Assembly: GCA_017694935.1 (NCBI GenBank)
Contig: JADIME010000034.1
Location: forward strand, 1 to 43,568
DNA from: Candidatus Merdivivens pullistercoris
Lineage (GTDB): Bacteria > Bacteroidota > Bacteroidia > Bacteroidales > UBA932
DNA length: 43,568 bases
Reading direction: 5' to 3'
Made by a program: the position numbers and the translations under genes. Positions 15,431 through 22,787 of this stretch are shown here, one piece after another (the stretch's first letter is position 1; every line of letters begins with the position of its first letter). The notes under the pieces were generated by a model that saw only the letters and a program-made list of their open reading frames with translations, searched no databases and was not told the origin of the DNA.

Positions 15431-16648
15431 GTGATACCGGATATACGAATCAGCGAATACGACTATGGCCTTCCCGATGAGAGGATAGCGAAATTCCCGT
15501 TGGAAAAGAGGGATATTTCCAAACTACTGCTGTATGACAACGGCAGGATTAGCGAAGATGTCTTTTACAATCTTCCTGATTACCTTGAGGCAGGTGAAAC
15601 CATGGTCTTTAATGATACTAAAGTCGTTCCCGCAAGGCTTTTTTTCACCAGGCCTACCGGGGCGCATATAGAGGTATTCTGTCTTGAACCGTATGAGCCT
15701 CACGATTATAACCTGTCTTTTGCTTCAACCGGGCAATGTATGTGGAGCTGTATCGCGGGTAACATAAAAAAATGGAGGAATAATGAGGCTCTGTCTTTAT
15801 ATAATCCTGAAAATGACCCCTTTATAAGTTCCATAGACCTAAAGGCGCGTATGGTGGCGCGTGACGGTGCGAACGTTGTGGTGTCCTTTGAATGGAAGGA
15901 AGGCCTGCCATTTTCCGCCGTCCTGGAGCATTGCGGAAAAATACCGATACCTCCATACCTCAACAGGGAGAGCGTAGACAGCGATTATGAACGTTATCAG
16001 ACGCTTTATGCAATGCATAGAGGGTCGGTGGCTGCTCCTACGGCAGGGCTGCATTTTACCGAGGAAGTGTTGAAGAATATTGATGCAAAAGGGGTCGATA
16101 TGGAACGGATATGCCTGCATGTCGGTGCGGGGACTTTCCTTCCGGTAAAAAGCGAGCTGATAGCGGGACACAGGATGCATAAGGAACCGTTCAGGGTATC
16201 GAGAAAGACATTGTGCAGGATAGCGCAAAATGCCGGCTCGGTCATTGCCGTGGGTACCACGTCAATAAGGACGCTTGAATCACTGTATTATCTTGGTGTG
16301 AAAGTCCTTGAAGGACAGGTTCCGGATTATGTCGAACAGTGGTCTCCGTATGAGAGGGAATACACGTATACGGCAAAAGAGGCTTTGGATGCATTGGCCG
16401 GCTATCTTGACAAGCACGGAGCAGATGCCATAACGGCTTCTACGGGCATAATAATAGTGCCGGGATTCAGGTTCAGGATTGTGGATAAATTAGTGACGAA
16501 CTTCCATCAGCCCAAGAGTACATTGCTGCTCCTCATATCGGCTTTTGTGGGTGGAGACTGGCGCCGGATATACGATTTTGCAATGGAAAACGGCTTTCGC
16601 TTTCTCAGTTACGGAGACAGTTCGTTATTGAACAGGAGGAATGCATAA
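15431..16648 (+). CDS. queA: tRNA preQ1(34) S-adenosylmethionine ribosyltransferase-isomerase
   Basis: Transfers and isomerises the ribosyl group of SAM onto preQ1 at tRNA position 34, giving epoxyqueuosine. The product is 405 residues, starting at GTG (no in-frame ATG nearby precedes the conserved block). Family motifs are DYGLPDERIAKFPLEKRDISKLL (near residue 6), MVFNDTKVVPARLFF, GKIPIPPYL, YQTLYAMHRGSVAAPTAGLHFT and VTNFHQPKSTLLLLISAFVG. The middle, about residues 80-150, is divergent, as is usual in Bacteroidota QueA. It is a single gene with its own promoter. Other queuosine genes are not in the window. Confidence 0.95.
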   Translation: MIPDIRISEYDYGLPDERIAKFPLEKRDISKLLLYDNGRISEDVFYNLPDYLEAGETMVFNDTKVVPARLFFTRPTGAHIEVFCLEPYEPHDYNLSFASTGQCMWSCIAGNIKKWRNNEALSLYNPENDPFISSIDLKARMVARDGANVVVSFEWKEGLPFSAVLEHCGKIPIPPYLNRESVDSDYERYQTLYAMHRGSVAAPTAGLHFTEEVLKNIDAKGVDMERICLHVGAGTFLPVKSELIAGHRMHKEPFRVSRKTLCRIAQNAGSVIAVGTTSIRTLESLYYLGVKVLEGQVPDYVEQWSPYEREYTYTAKEALDALAGYLDKHGADAITASTGIIIVPGFRFRIVDKLVTNFHQPKSTLLLLISAFVGGDWRRIYDFAMENGFRFLSYGDSSLLNRRNA

Positions 16649-16704
16649 GCGCTTCAGGAAGTCTGGCGGTTTTTCCGGTGATGCCGCGTTTCATAAACAG
16701 TTTC

Positions 16705-17142
16705 TCAGTCTGATGTAACTGATTGTACGGGGCGTTTCAAGTACAGGCTGTCGATTTTCACTACATGGTAAACACTCGGGTATGAGGCTGCAAATCCTTC
16801 GTCGGACTTTCCGGCATCTACGACTTCCAGCCCGGCATATACCGGTTTCCCGTTTTTTGTTCCTCCGGTCAAGTCGTTGTAAGCTTTGATAAGCATGCCT
16901 GTTTTGTCTATTATCCAATACGATATGGTATCTCCTTCCGGGGTGAACGAGTGACTTTCGTGAGCGAAAACCAATGTTCCGGAGACATGGAAGCTGCTGT
17001 CTTTCAGTTCAGGCTGAAGTGTCGTTTCCGCAATGTTCTCTCCTGACTTGCCGTTTCGCGCATGATTGCCGCATGCAGGGAGGAAACAGATTAGAAATAA
17101 TATAAAAAACATTTTACGCGAGCAAACATTTTCTGTTTTCAT
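16705..17142 (-). CDS. Hypothetical lipoprotein
   Basis: The product has 145 residues and I do not recognise its family. ATG 17142 is chosen because it gives MKTENVCSRKMFFILFLICFLPAC, a signal peptide with lipobox LPAC and the lipidated Cys at residue 24. An upstream in-frame start at 17214 would bury it. The mature part is soluble and beta-rich: FHVSGTLVFAHESHSFTPEGDTISYWIIDKTGMLIKAYNDLTGGTKNGKPVYAGLEVVDAGKSDEGFAASYPSVYHVVKIDSLYL. It may be an OB-fold-like or NigD/META-type small envelope protein; this is a guess. It is preceded by a -7 box (17192-17199) and lies downstream of the Big2 lipoprotein gene and its terminator. Confidence 0.75.
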   Translation of the reverse strand: MKTENVCSRKMFFILFLICFLPACGNHARNGKSGENIAETTLQPELKDSSFHVSGTLVFAHESHSFTPEGDTISYWIIDKTGMLIKAYNDLTGGTKNGKPVYAGLEVVDAGKSDEGFAASYPSVYHVVKIDSLYLKRPVQSVTSD

Positions 17143-17191
17143 GATCGTCTGAAATCTTAAAGCAGCTAAATAAAATTTCCCAAAGGCGACA

Positions 17192-17199
17192 CAAAAATA
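17192..17199 (-). promoter_or_regulatory. Candidate -7 box for the 145-residue lipoprotein
   Basis: CAAAAATA on plus is TATTTTTG on minus (TAnnTTTG), 50 bp upstream of the start codon at 17142. Confidence 0.45.
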
Positions 17200-17228
17200 A
17201 TTCAAATGTGGCAAAAAACAAAAAACAC

Positions 17229-17328
17229 GGCCATAGAGCGACTTGCCGCTGCTGGATTATACGATGCGATTTTCATACTTTCATTCTATGCAAGTATGGC
17301 ATTTCAAACGGGCAATGGCTCTATGGCC
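17229..17328 (-). terminator. Large hairpin terminator after the Big2 lipoprotein gene
   Basis: GGCCATAGAGC (17229-17239) pairs with GCTCTATGGCC (17318-17328). The stem continues after a small internal loop with TTGCC/GGCAA. Inside is a second hairpin, CATACTT/AAGTATG. On the minus strand the structure starts 16 bp after the Big2 gene stop (17344) and is followed by GTGTTTTTTGTTTTTTG, as expected for an intrinsic terminator with an unusually long stem-loop. Confidence 0.65.
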
Positions 17329-17343
17329 TGAAGTTTTCGAATG

Positions 17344-18900
17344 TCAAAAAGCGAGTATGTAACGGTAATTGTAATTAGAATAATCCTTGTTTATAGTCCA
17401 TAACAATGCATCCGTGCAGTTTATCGAATATATCATGGATGTGCTGTATGCATCGATTTCAGTACTTGTCCACAGGCTGTTGCTTAATGTTTCCGCGCCT
17501 ATTTGGGACAGTATTCCATTAAGATTGTTCGCATTGGTAATATCCTGCCAGATTTCATAGATGTTTCCATCGTATGATCCTGTCACTAAGAGAGAGGCTT
17601 CTTTTGCTGACATGAGATACCACCCGCTAGTTCCCTCCGGGGCCGGTGAAGATTCATTGAAATCTTGTATATTTTCCACGACATCCACAGTCCATTCGGA
17701 GTTGGCCGGATCATTGTTGAAAGCCTCTATTGCCTTGGTGTTGTTGTATCCCAGCATCTTGTTCAGATTGTCTTGAGAATCATAGCCGTATCCGCCGAGT
17801 ATGCTTTCATATCCTGATAGATTGGCTGAAATCCACGTGTCTACCAATGCCCCGTAAGACATCGTGTTGCTTTGCCACGGACCTTCCAATTCTTCCAATG
17901 AGACAACTAGTCCGTGTGTGCATTCCGGATGTTCTGTCGCCAGGATGGTGTCGTCCTGTGATGGATTTCCTGTCCAGAATACAATCCCGATCATTGTCTT
18001 GGTATTGTCGGGTTCTGATGACCATGTGCCGTCTGAATAGTAAAAACTGCCGATTTCAGGTTCCGATACTGAAGGGGCGGTAACCGTTACAGAGCAGGAT
18101 GCCTGTATGTCCCCGCATGAAGCGGTTACGCTTGCTGTCCCCGCGGCAATGGCCGTCACTGTGCCATCATTTACCGTTGCGACACTTTCGTCGGAAGACG
18201 ACCAACTGACGGTTTTGTCATCGGCGTTCTCCGGCAGCACGGTAGCCGTAAGCATGCGCGTTTCACCGGTCTGGATTTCTATTTCATACACGTCCAGCTC
18301 TATAGACTCGACAGGTATTCCGAGTACGGTAATGGAACATTCGGCGGTCATTTCGCCTGCCGTGGCAGTTATCGAGGCCTCACCGGCTCCAATCCCGGTA
18401 ACAAGTCCTTCGGAATCTACAGAAGCGATGCTCTCATCGGAAGATGACCATTCGACACTCTTGTCATCGGCATTTTCGGGCAATACTGTGGCTGTAAGCT
18501 GCAGTGTTTCTTCGCGTTGTATGGTCGCTTTGTCCATGTTCAATTCAATGCTTTCGACACCGATTGCTTTCACTGTCACCTCGCATGCCGCCGAGATGTT
18601 TCCGCTGCTTGCCTCTATGGTCGCTTTTCCCTGAGATATGGCGGTCACTAATCCCGAACTGTCTACCGAAGCTATTTCCGGAGCTGATGATGACCATGAT
18701 AACACATAACCTTCGGCGTCTGATGGTACTGCCTCAGCGACAAGAACATAATTCTCGCCGACTTCCAGCGCGAGTTCTGTTTTGTCAAGATTGATCTTTT
18801 CCAGTGCTACAGCAGTTTTTTGGGGTTCTTCATTGCATGAACATACGGATAGAACCGATGCTGCCAACAGAAAGATTCCTTGGATTTGAAAAACTTTCAT
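17344..18900 (-). CDS. Lipoprotein with three Big2 (bacterial Ig-like) domains and a conserved C-terminal domain
   Basis: A surface or periplasmic lipoprotein of 518 residues. The signal peptide with lipobox is MKVFQIQGIFLLAASVLSVCSC, with Cys near residue 20-22. Three Big2 domains follow (about 32-112, 113-195 and 196-276). Each has the LxVGExxxLxATVxPxxA...VxWSSSDexiAsVDsxGlVTaixaGxAtITAxxG pattern. The C-terminal 240 residues start IGSFYYSDGTWS and include IGIVFWTGNP, ECTHGLVVSL, LNKMLGYNNTKAIEAFN, SGWYLMSAKEASLL and SLWTSTE, ending in LAF. This resembles the DUF1566/Lcl-type and fimbrillin-associated domains found at the end of Bacteroidales lipoproteins. The same architecture recurs at 33738-35285 and 35290-36615. 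It has a long leader and its own terminator. Ligand or role unknown. Confidence 0.88.
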   Translation of the reverse strand: MKVFQIQGIFLLAASVLSVCSCNEEPQKTAVALEKINLDKTELALEVGENYVLVAEAVPSDAEGYVLSWSSSAPEIASVDSSGLVTAISQGKATIEASSGNISAACEVTVKAIGVESIELNMDKATIQREETLQLTATVLPENADDKSVEWSSSDESIASVDSEGLVTGIGAGEASITATAGEMTAECSITVLGIPVESIELDVYEIEIQTGETRMLTATVLPENADDKTVSWSSSDESVATVNDGTVTAIAAGTASVTASCGDIQASCSVTVTAPSVSEPEIGSFYYSDGTWSSEPDNTKTMIGIVFWTGNPSQDDTILATEHPECTHGLVVSLEELEGPWQSNTMSYGALVDTWISANLSGYESILGGYGYDSQDNLNKMLGYNNTKAIEAFNNDPANSEWTVDVVENIQDFNESSPAPEGTSGWYLMSAKEASLLVTGSYDGNIYEIWQDITNANNLNGILSQIGAETLSNSLWTSTEIDAYSTSMIYSINCTDALLWTINKDYSNYNYRYILAF

Positions 18901-19136
18901 TTTTTCTAGATTTGTTCCTCGCGAGCCACGGAAGGAAATAAAACAATAAAGACAAGCGGGCCGCCATCACATCCATATACATACCGCCGGGGATCCGCAA
19001 TACGCAAATAACGGCCCGCCCCGTGAAAGGGAGAGAAAGGGAGAGTCGCACCGTGTCCGTACAGCTTGGAATTTTGGCGATTTTCATGGAAGGACACTGT
19101 CTTGTGATTTCAATAGCTGTCAATATATGACAATTA
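18901..19136 (-). promoter_or_regulatory. Long structured leader of the Big2 lipoprotein gene
   Basis: If transcription starts near 19130 from the box at 19137-19144, the mRNA has about 230 nt before the start codon. This stretch is much more GC-rich than the flanking promoter DNA. It contains GCGGGCCG (18956-18963) inverted against CGGCCCGC (19012-19019) around a 48-nt loop, plus a purine-rich GGGAGAGAAAGGGAGAG tract (plus strand, 19029-19045). Short reading frames cross it but none looks convincingly like a gene. I see no known riboswitch consensus. Confidence 0.4.
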
Positions 19137-19144
19137 CAAAAATA
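19137..19144 (-). promoter_or_regulatory. Candidate -7 box for the Big2 lipoprotein gene
   Basis: CAAAAATA on plus is TATTTTTG on minus (TAnnTTTG), placed 237 bp from the start codon. It is divergent from the box at 19186-19193. Confidence 0.4.
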
Positions 19145-19185
19145 GGTTAATTTCCGATAAAAACCAATTATATGTTATATTTTCG

Positions 19186-19193
19186 TATCTTTG
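19186..19193 (+). promoter_or_regulatory. Candidate -7 box for the acyltransferase gene
   Basis: TATCTTTG matches TAnnTTTG and lies 24 bp upstream of ATG 19218, giving a very short leader. Confidence 0.5.
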
Positions 19194-19217
19194 TTGTAAT
19201 ATTTTAAGTTATTGACT

Positions 19218-20441
19218 ATGTATTTGTCTGATTTTGAAAATATTATACCATATACGGACGAAGAGGCAAGGGAAGCTTTGGCCAAGGTCGCCGATCATCC
19301 CATGGTAGAAGAGGTGTCCAAATTCTGTTTCCCGGACGAGGATCCCAAGGCATTGTCGAATCTTCTGAAAGCCGTAAAGGGGGTTGATGATTTTCAGATA
19401 AAGGTTATGTCGAGGATCATAAACTTCATTTTGGAAAAGACGGCTACGAGCCTTACGTATGACGGAATCGAGTATTTTAAAGAATATAAAAGGTATCTGA
19501 TACTTTCGAACCACAGGGACATCATACTGGATCCTGCTTTCCTGCAGCTGATTTTCTTCAAGCATTCGTTGCCGTTTACCGAGATAGCCGTAGGCGACAA
19601 TCTGATTACCAATAAGATCATAGAGTCGCTGATACGTTCCAACAGGATGATCAAGGTTGCACGCGGGATTACGGCAAAGGAGCTGTACTACTCTTCTTTG
19701 AAATTGTCTAAATACATAAGGCAGAGTATAACATACAACCGCAGTTCGGTGTGGATGGCCCAAAGACAGGGACGTACCAAGGACGGAAACGACAAATTCG
19801 AGCAAGGGCTGTTGAAGATGCTGGACATGAGCGGTTCCGGAAATTTTGCCGAGGACTTCAATGAGCTGAATATCATGCCTATGAGCATCTCATACGAATA
19901 TGAGCCGTGTGATTTTCTCAAAGCGAGGGAACTTTATATATCGAGAAGGACCAAGTATGTCAAGGCCCCGAATGAAGACCTGAACAGCATACTTACCGGT
20001 ATCAAGCAGTTCAAGGGGAGGATACACATTTCTTTCTCTACACCGTGGGCGATCGAAGAGATAATGGAATTCAATGACATCCCTAAAGCGGAAAGGTTCC
20101 CGCTCATGAGGCAGAGGCTCGGGGAAAAGATAATACACGGTTATAAGCTATGGAAAACCAATTATATGGCATACGACATGCTTGCTTCCGAGAATGCATT
20201 GGAAGGAGTGTACAATGAGCCGAGATTCGTTTCGGAATACACGCCGGAACAGATGATCGGATTCAAAGCGTATGTGGATGCACAATTGGCCAGAATCGAA
20301 CCCGGATTCGACAGGAACGAACTAAGGGACATTTTCCTCAGGATATATGCCAATCCTGTGATCAATAAGGGAATACGGCAGCATAGCTATTCATGCAGCG
20401 AGTTCAATTCCATTATAGAGGACAATAAGGATATACGCTGA
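19218..20441 (+). CDS. Glycerol-3-phosphate/lysophosphatidate acyltransferase-like protein
   Basis: The product has 407 residues from ATG 19218; a TTG at 19212 is also in frame. The acyltransferase motif is YLILSNHRDIILDPAFLQ (near residues 92-109), with the catalytic His of NHRD. The spacing His-x5-Asp differs from the usual Hx4D, but the segment aligns with Bacteroidota PlsC/PlsB-like proteins. The second family block is RSSVWMAQRQGRTKDGNDKFEQGLLKML (about 175-202), corresponding to the substrate-binding EGxRS region. No strong membrane helix is seen, so it is probably a peripheral membrane enzyme acting in phospholipid or ornithine/aminolipid synthesis. The exact acceptor is not determinable. 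It is a single gene ending at a strong bidirectional terminator. Confidence 0.8.
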   Translation: MYLSDFENIIPYTDEEAREALAKVADHPMVEEVSKFCFPDEDPKALSNLLKAVKGVDDFQIKVMSRIINFILEKTATSLTYDGIEYFKEYKRYLILSNHRDIILDPAFLQLIFFKHSLPFTEIAVGDNLITNKIIESLIRSNRMIKVARGITAKELYYSSLKLSKYIRQSITYNRSSVWMAQRQGRTKDGNDKFEQGLLKMLDMSGSGNFAEDFNELNIMPMSISYEYEPCDFLKARELYISRRTKYVKAPNEDLNSILTGIKQFKGRIHISFSTPWAIEEIMEFNDIPKAERFPLMRQRLGEKIIHGYKLWKTNYMAYDMLASENALEGVYNEPRFVSEYTPEQMIGFKAYVDAQLARIEPGFDRNELRDIFLRIYANPVINKGIRQHSYSCSEFNSIIEDNKDIR

Positions 20442-20459
20442 GATGGTAATGGTATATGG

Positions 20460-20491
20460 CGAAAGGCGGCGCAATCAGGCGTCGCCTTTCG
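20460..20491. terminator. Bidirectional terminator overlapping the mscS stop codon
   Basis: CGAAAGGCGGCGC (20460-20472) pairs with GCGTCGCCTTTCG (20479-20491), a 13-bp stem with one G-U pair and a 6-nt loop AATCAG. It is followed on plus by TGTTGTT. The minus-strand stop codon of mscS (20475-20477) lies in the loop. It sits between the convergent acyltransferase and mscS genes. Confidence 0.75.
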
Positions 20492-21461
20492 TGTTGTTCC
20501 TCAGCCATACGTCCATCTGCGGGAACGGGAAGTTTATTCCGTTCTGAGGCAATTCCGTGTAAAACCGCGCGTTATAGTCATAGAAAACATCCCAGTAGTC
20601 GGATGTTTTCACCCATGCCTTGACGATTATGTCTACGCTGCTCGCGCTGAGTGATTCTATGCCAATGAAAGGTGCGGACGGTTTTGAAAGTATCCTTGTG
20701 TCTTTTTCGGCAGATATGATGTTTTCGATTATCCCTTTCGCTTTTTCGAAATCGGTCCCGTATTCGACCCCGAGAATCCAGTCCACGCGCCGGAATTGCT
20801 GTTTCGAATAATTGTTTATGGTTCCGTTGGAAAGTGTCCCGTTCGGAATCATGATCATCTTGTTGTCTGGCGTGGTGAGTTTCGTGTTGAAGATGTCTAT
20901 GCTGTCCACGGTTCCGGAATAGCCTTGCGCCTCGATATAGTCGCCGCTCTTGAACGGTTTGAATGTCAATATCATGATGCCTCCGGCAAAGTTTTGCAGT
21001 GTGCCGCTCAACGCAAATCCTATTGCAACTCCTCCGGATGCCAGCAGAGCCGCTATGGATGTAGTGTTTATGCCGAGGGTGCTTATCGCTATCACTATGA
21101 GTATGACGGTGAGCGTGATGCTTATGAGGTTGATTACGAAGGAAGCGAGGCTTTTTTCAGTCTTCCGCCTTTCGAATATCCGCATTACCAGGCGTTTGCA
21201 TTTTCTGATAATCCATGCCCCTATGATATATATCGCCAGGGCCGCCAGCAGTTTCAGTCCGAAACTGATCAGCCCGTGAATGATATAATCCAATGTTTCA
21301 GGCGTGAAAAGTTTTGATGCATCCTTGCTTATGGTCGCGATGAATTGTTCCGTGTCCATATTTGCAAGGCTGTCGGTCTTTTGGGCTATCCTTGCTGAAA
21401 AGTGTTCCAGCGAATCTAAAGCTGTGGTGTCGGTAACCGATGGTATCTGCAGGATATTCAT
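20475..21461 (-). CDS. MscS-family mechanosensitive ion channel
   Basis: A small-conductance mechanosensitive channel of 328 residues in the inner membrane that relieves osmotic pressure. It has three transmembrane segments: about 58-85 (YIIHGLISFGLKLLAALAIYII), 105-128 (SFVINLISITLTVILIVIAIS) and the pore-lining TM3 134-165 (IAALLASGGVAIGFALSGTLQNFAGGIMI), with the Gly/Ala-rich packing of MscS. The beta-domain block FKSGDYIEAQGYSGTVDSIDIFNTKLTTPDNKMIMIPNGTLSNGTINNYS and the alpha/beta cytoplasmic vestibule domain follow. The N-terminal 55 residues are soluble and polar. It is last in the minus-strand run, 4 bp after the cysteate synthase-like gene. Its stop is embedded in a terminator hairpin. 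Confidence 0.93.
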   Translation of the reverse strand: MNILQIPSVTDTTALDSLEHFSARIAQKTDSLANMDTEQFIATISKDASKLFTPETLDYIIHGLISFGLKLLAALAIYIIGAWIIRKCKRLVMRIFERRKTEKSLASFVINLISITLTVILIVIAISTLGINTTSIAALLASGGVAIGFALSGTLQNFAGGIMILTFKPFKSGDYIEAQGYSGTVDSIDIFNTKLTTPDNKMIMIPNGTLSNGTINNYSKQQFRRVDWILGVEYGTDFEKAKGIIENIISAEKDTRILSKPSAPFIGIESLSASSVDIIVKAWVKTSDYWDVFYDYNARFYTELPQNGINFPFPQMDVWLRNNTKGDA

Positions 21462-21465
21462 GTCG

Positions 21466-22767
21466 TTATCTTAAATTAAAAAGGCGTTCTATCTCGGCTA
21501 TTATGTCTTCGGGAGCCTCCCTGTCAGGATGAAGTATTATGTCCGGTTTTTTGTAAAATATTTCATGTGTGGCCTTGAACAGTTTTTCACCGCCTCCGGT
21601 TATGTTCAGCATCACGGTCTCGTCCTTGCCTATCTCGTTTGCGGCGATCGCATGTTCAAGTCCTGCTATTGCTATGGCGGCGGCAGGGTGGATGTCTATG
21701 CCTTCTGTCTTTTCAAAGATTTCGGAAAGACGGCCGATGTCTTCATTTGTGCCGATTTCGATATTTCCGCCGGTGTCTTTCAGGGCATCATACAGGCCGC
21801 CGCGGAGCGAATATGGCGGTTTGCGGTTGGACAGCACTTTGGCCGTAATCTGAAGGGCCTTCTGACGGGCTTCCTCCGGGGTCGATGGCAGAAGTTCCCT
21901 GTTTCCTGCTTTCCATGCATCATACATAGGGGTGAACGGCACGTTTTGAGACGGATAAAGGCGCATTTTGTGGTTTCCGAAGCGACCGTCACCGATAAGC
22001 CTTAAATTGCATTCCCATGCGGCTATCGTTCCGGTGCCGCTTCCGATTGCCTGGAAATAGCAGTCCGGTATCCTTCCTATGAATGTTGCGGCTGAAAGGA
22101 CGGTGGTTCCCATTCCGTCGCGCCTTGCCACATTCTTGGCACCTCCTTCAGGGAGGAAATATCCTGACTTGCATACAATATCGCCGATTGCGATCGCGTC
22201 GTAATAATCGGTCCCTTTCGGTGTGGCCACGACTTTTACACAGGGAGAAAGCGGTTTTTCAAACCAAAGCGCGTCTATATTGTCTTCCGGAATGGCAATC
22301 AACAAAGGTATATTGTTTTCCGAGCAAACATTTGCGAATGCCCTTGCGGTGTTGCCGGCGGATGCCACGACCAGTATCCTGTCGTTGTCTTCGCTGAGGC
22401 GCGCGCATACCGAATATGCCTCAGTCTCTTTGAACGAACAGGTCTTCATGTTTGCCCCTTTTTCAGGCCAGTATCCGGAAAATGTGATATAGAGGTTTTC
22501 CAATTCCAATTTTGCCGCCAGTCCCGTGCTTTTGTATGTGACAGGGATTGCGGAATCGGACAGGACACGCTTTATAGGCAACCAGTCTGCATATATGTAG
22601 AACCCGTCAAGCTCTTGGCGGGGGTTGAACTGTTTCTTTTCATAAACCGTGCGTACCAATGAAGGTGTATTGCATTTCGGGGAGGCAAGGCACCATCCCT
22701 GGTCTTCAAAAATTTCTCCGGTCGCCATGCATTGCAGGGCGTACTTTGTCGGCTTGAAATCTACCAT
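21466..22767 (-). CDS. Cysteate synthase family PLP enzyme (threonine synthase relative)
   Basis: Cysteate synthase makes L-cysteate from O-phosphoserine and sulfite. In methanogens this feeds coenzyme M; in some Bacteroidota it feeds sulfonolipids. The 433-residue product shares long blocks with the archaeal enzyme as I know it: FSGYWPEKGANMKTCSFKE (97-114), VVASAGNTARAFANV, LPEGGAKNVARRDGMGTTVL, YFQAIGSGTGTIAAWE, QNVPFTPMYDAW, VLSNRKPPYSLRGGLYDAL and MLNITGGGEKL. K113 in SFKE is the likely PLP lysine. SAGNT binds the cofactor phosphate, and GGG near the end belongs to the PLP pyridine region. Four cysteines lie in the first 32 residues (C13, C26, C32) and around them. True threonine synthase is the alternative, but these blocks favour cysteate synthase. 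It starts 20 bp after the Hdr-like membrane protein gene. Confidence 0.82.
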   Translation of the reverse strand: MVDFKPTKYALQCMATGEIFEDQGWCLASPKCNTPSLVRTVYEKKQFNPRQELDGFYIYADWLPIKRVLSDSAIPVTYKSTGLAAKLELENLYITFSGYWPEKGANMKTCSFKETEAYSVCARLSEDNDRILVVASAGNTARAFANVCSENNIPLLIAIPEDNIDALWFEKPLSPCVKVVATPKGTDYYDAIAIGDIVCKSGYFLPEGGAKNVARRDGMGTTVLSAATFIGRIPDCYFQAIGSGTGTIAAWECNLRLIGDGRFGNHKMRLYPSQNVPFTPMYDAWKAGNRELLPSTPEEARQKALQITAKVLSNRKPPYSLRGGLYDALKDTGGNIEIGTNEDIGRLSEIFEKTEGIDIHPAAAIAIAGLEHAIAANEIGKDETVMLNITGGGEKLFKATHEIFYKKPDIILHPDREAPEDIIAEIERLFNLR

Positions 22768-22787
22768 GATGTTAAATTTATCGGTTA

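Noticed and set aside
18830..19123. 97-residue frame on the minus strand across the Big2 leader
   Set aside because: It overlaps the signal-peptide region of the Big2 lipoprotein in another frame and crosses the inverted repeat. It has no plausible start context, so more likely leader RNA than protein.
19218..20441. Acyltransferase as the cysteate fatty acyltransferase partner of the cysteate synthase homologue
   Set aside because: The sequence is of the PlsB/PlsC type (NHRD motif), not a PLP-dependent AONS-type enzyme, and it is on the other strand behind a terminator.
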